59,156 bases of DNA, taken from contig NZ_JACIJC010000007.1 in NCBI RefSeq assembly GCF_014199215.1, forward strand, positions 1 to 59,156, read 5' to 3'. The position numbers and the translations under genes are program-made. This document shows positions 59,063 to 59,156 of this stretch, in pieces; positions within the stretch are counted from its first letter, which is position 1; each line of letters starts with the position of its first letter. Below the pieces are notes generated by a model. The model was not told the origin of the DNA and did no database searches. It saw nothing but the letters and a program-made list of their open reading frames with translations. The DNA is from Sphingobium boeckii. GTDB lineage: Bacteria > Pseudomonadota > Alphaproteobacteria > Sphingomonadales > Sphingomonadaceae.

Positions 59063-59156
59063 ATGACATATCGTCTTGGTGTTGATGTTGGCGGGACGTT
59101 CACGGATTTGTTGTTGTTTGAGGCGGAGTCTGGTTCGTTTTGGCGGCATAAGACGC
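59063..59156 (+). CDS. Hydantoinase/oxoprolinase-family protein, N-terminal part
   Basis: The frame begins MTYRLGVDVGGTFTDLLLFE and continues to the window end. The DVGGTFTD signature is the N-terminal ATP-binding motif of the hydantoinase A / 5-oxoprolinase / acetone carboxylase superfamily. AGGGTG lies before the ATG. The codons are unusually rich in T and G at third positions (GTT, GGT, TTG, TTT) compared with the upstream genes. It is truncated by the window, so completeness is unknown. It may be the next gene of the FAD oxidase-MDR transcription unit, 84 bases downstream. Confidence 0.85.
   Translation, partial: MTYRLGVDVGGTFTDLLLFEAESGSFWRHKT

Overview
The window looks like the chromosome or a large plasmid of a sphingomonad (Sphingobium / Novosphingobium / Sphingomonas-like alphaproteobacterium). 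The inference rests on moderate-to-high GC, three large TonB-dependent receptors, a BapA-type adhesin with its own type I exporter, a PepSY iron-uptake operon, many ATGA/TTGA translationally coupled starts, and short dispersed palindromes of a kind I associate with sphingomonads. No rRNA, CRISPR array or replication origin is visible.

Left part (1-23.5 kb). The window opens in IS66-type remnants (end of tnpC, a tnpA, the first codons of tnpB), followed by tRNA-Glu(CTC). Next come a TonB-dependent receptor with a strong hairpin behind it, an HPP-family membrane protein, and a tight operon for a 1,893-residue BapA-like adhesin (about 15 Ig-like repeats) plus TolC, ABC and HlyD exporter parts. 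A response regulator overlaps the end of the HlyD gene tail to tail. After a dispersed inverted repeat and two minor membrane genes (one only a yqiJ-like fragment) there is a divergent iron-uptake locus: a siderophore receptor facing a PepSY operon.

Middle (23.5-29.4 kb). I read this as a decayed genomic island inserted at the 3' end of tRNA-Gly(CCC). A 15-bp piece of the tRNA is repeated at 23976 and 29330, a 28-codon tyrosine-integrase N-terminus sits beside the tRNA, and a gene is cut at the far junction. The cargo is an ECF sigma factor coupled to a degenerate nucleotidyltransferase, a frameshifted GIY-YIG nuclease inside inverted repeats, a nucleotidyltransferase-HEPN fusion, and a divergent Fic AMP-transferase whose promoter region carries three alternating inverted 9-mers.

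Right part (30.9-59.2 kb). After a ROK sugar kinase and an STN-domain fragment comes a 28-kb block that looks like one catabolic supercluster. It holds a LeuC/LeuD-type hydro-lyase, an isocitrate-lyase-family lyase, several dehydrogenases, two VAO/GlcD-type FAD oxidases, an FAD-dependent dehydrogenase, MmgE/PrpD, an SDR, a VOC protein, a cupin, a methyltransferase, two MFS transporters, a TonB receptor and a UTRA-type GntR regulator. It also holds alpha/beta-hydrolase-fold proteins whose nucleophile serine is replaced, a tandem pair of an unrecognised protein family, and the start of a hydantoinase. A 20-bp pseudopalindrome (about TTGTWWTA-N4-TAWAYCAA) lies in seven promoter regions covering nearly every divergent or leading transcription unit of the block. 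The block therefore appears to be one regulon, probably under the local GntR protein. The substrate cannot be read from sequence; I consider this the best candidate for an undescribed system.
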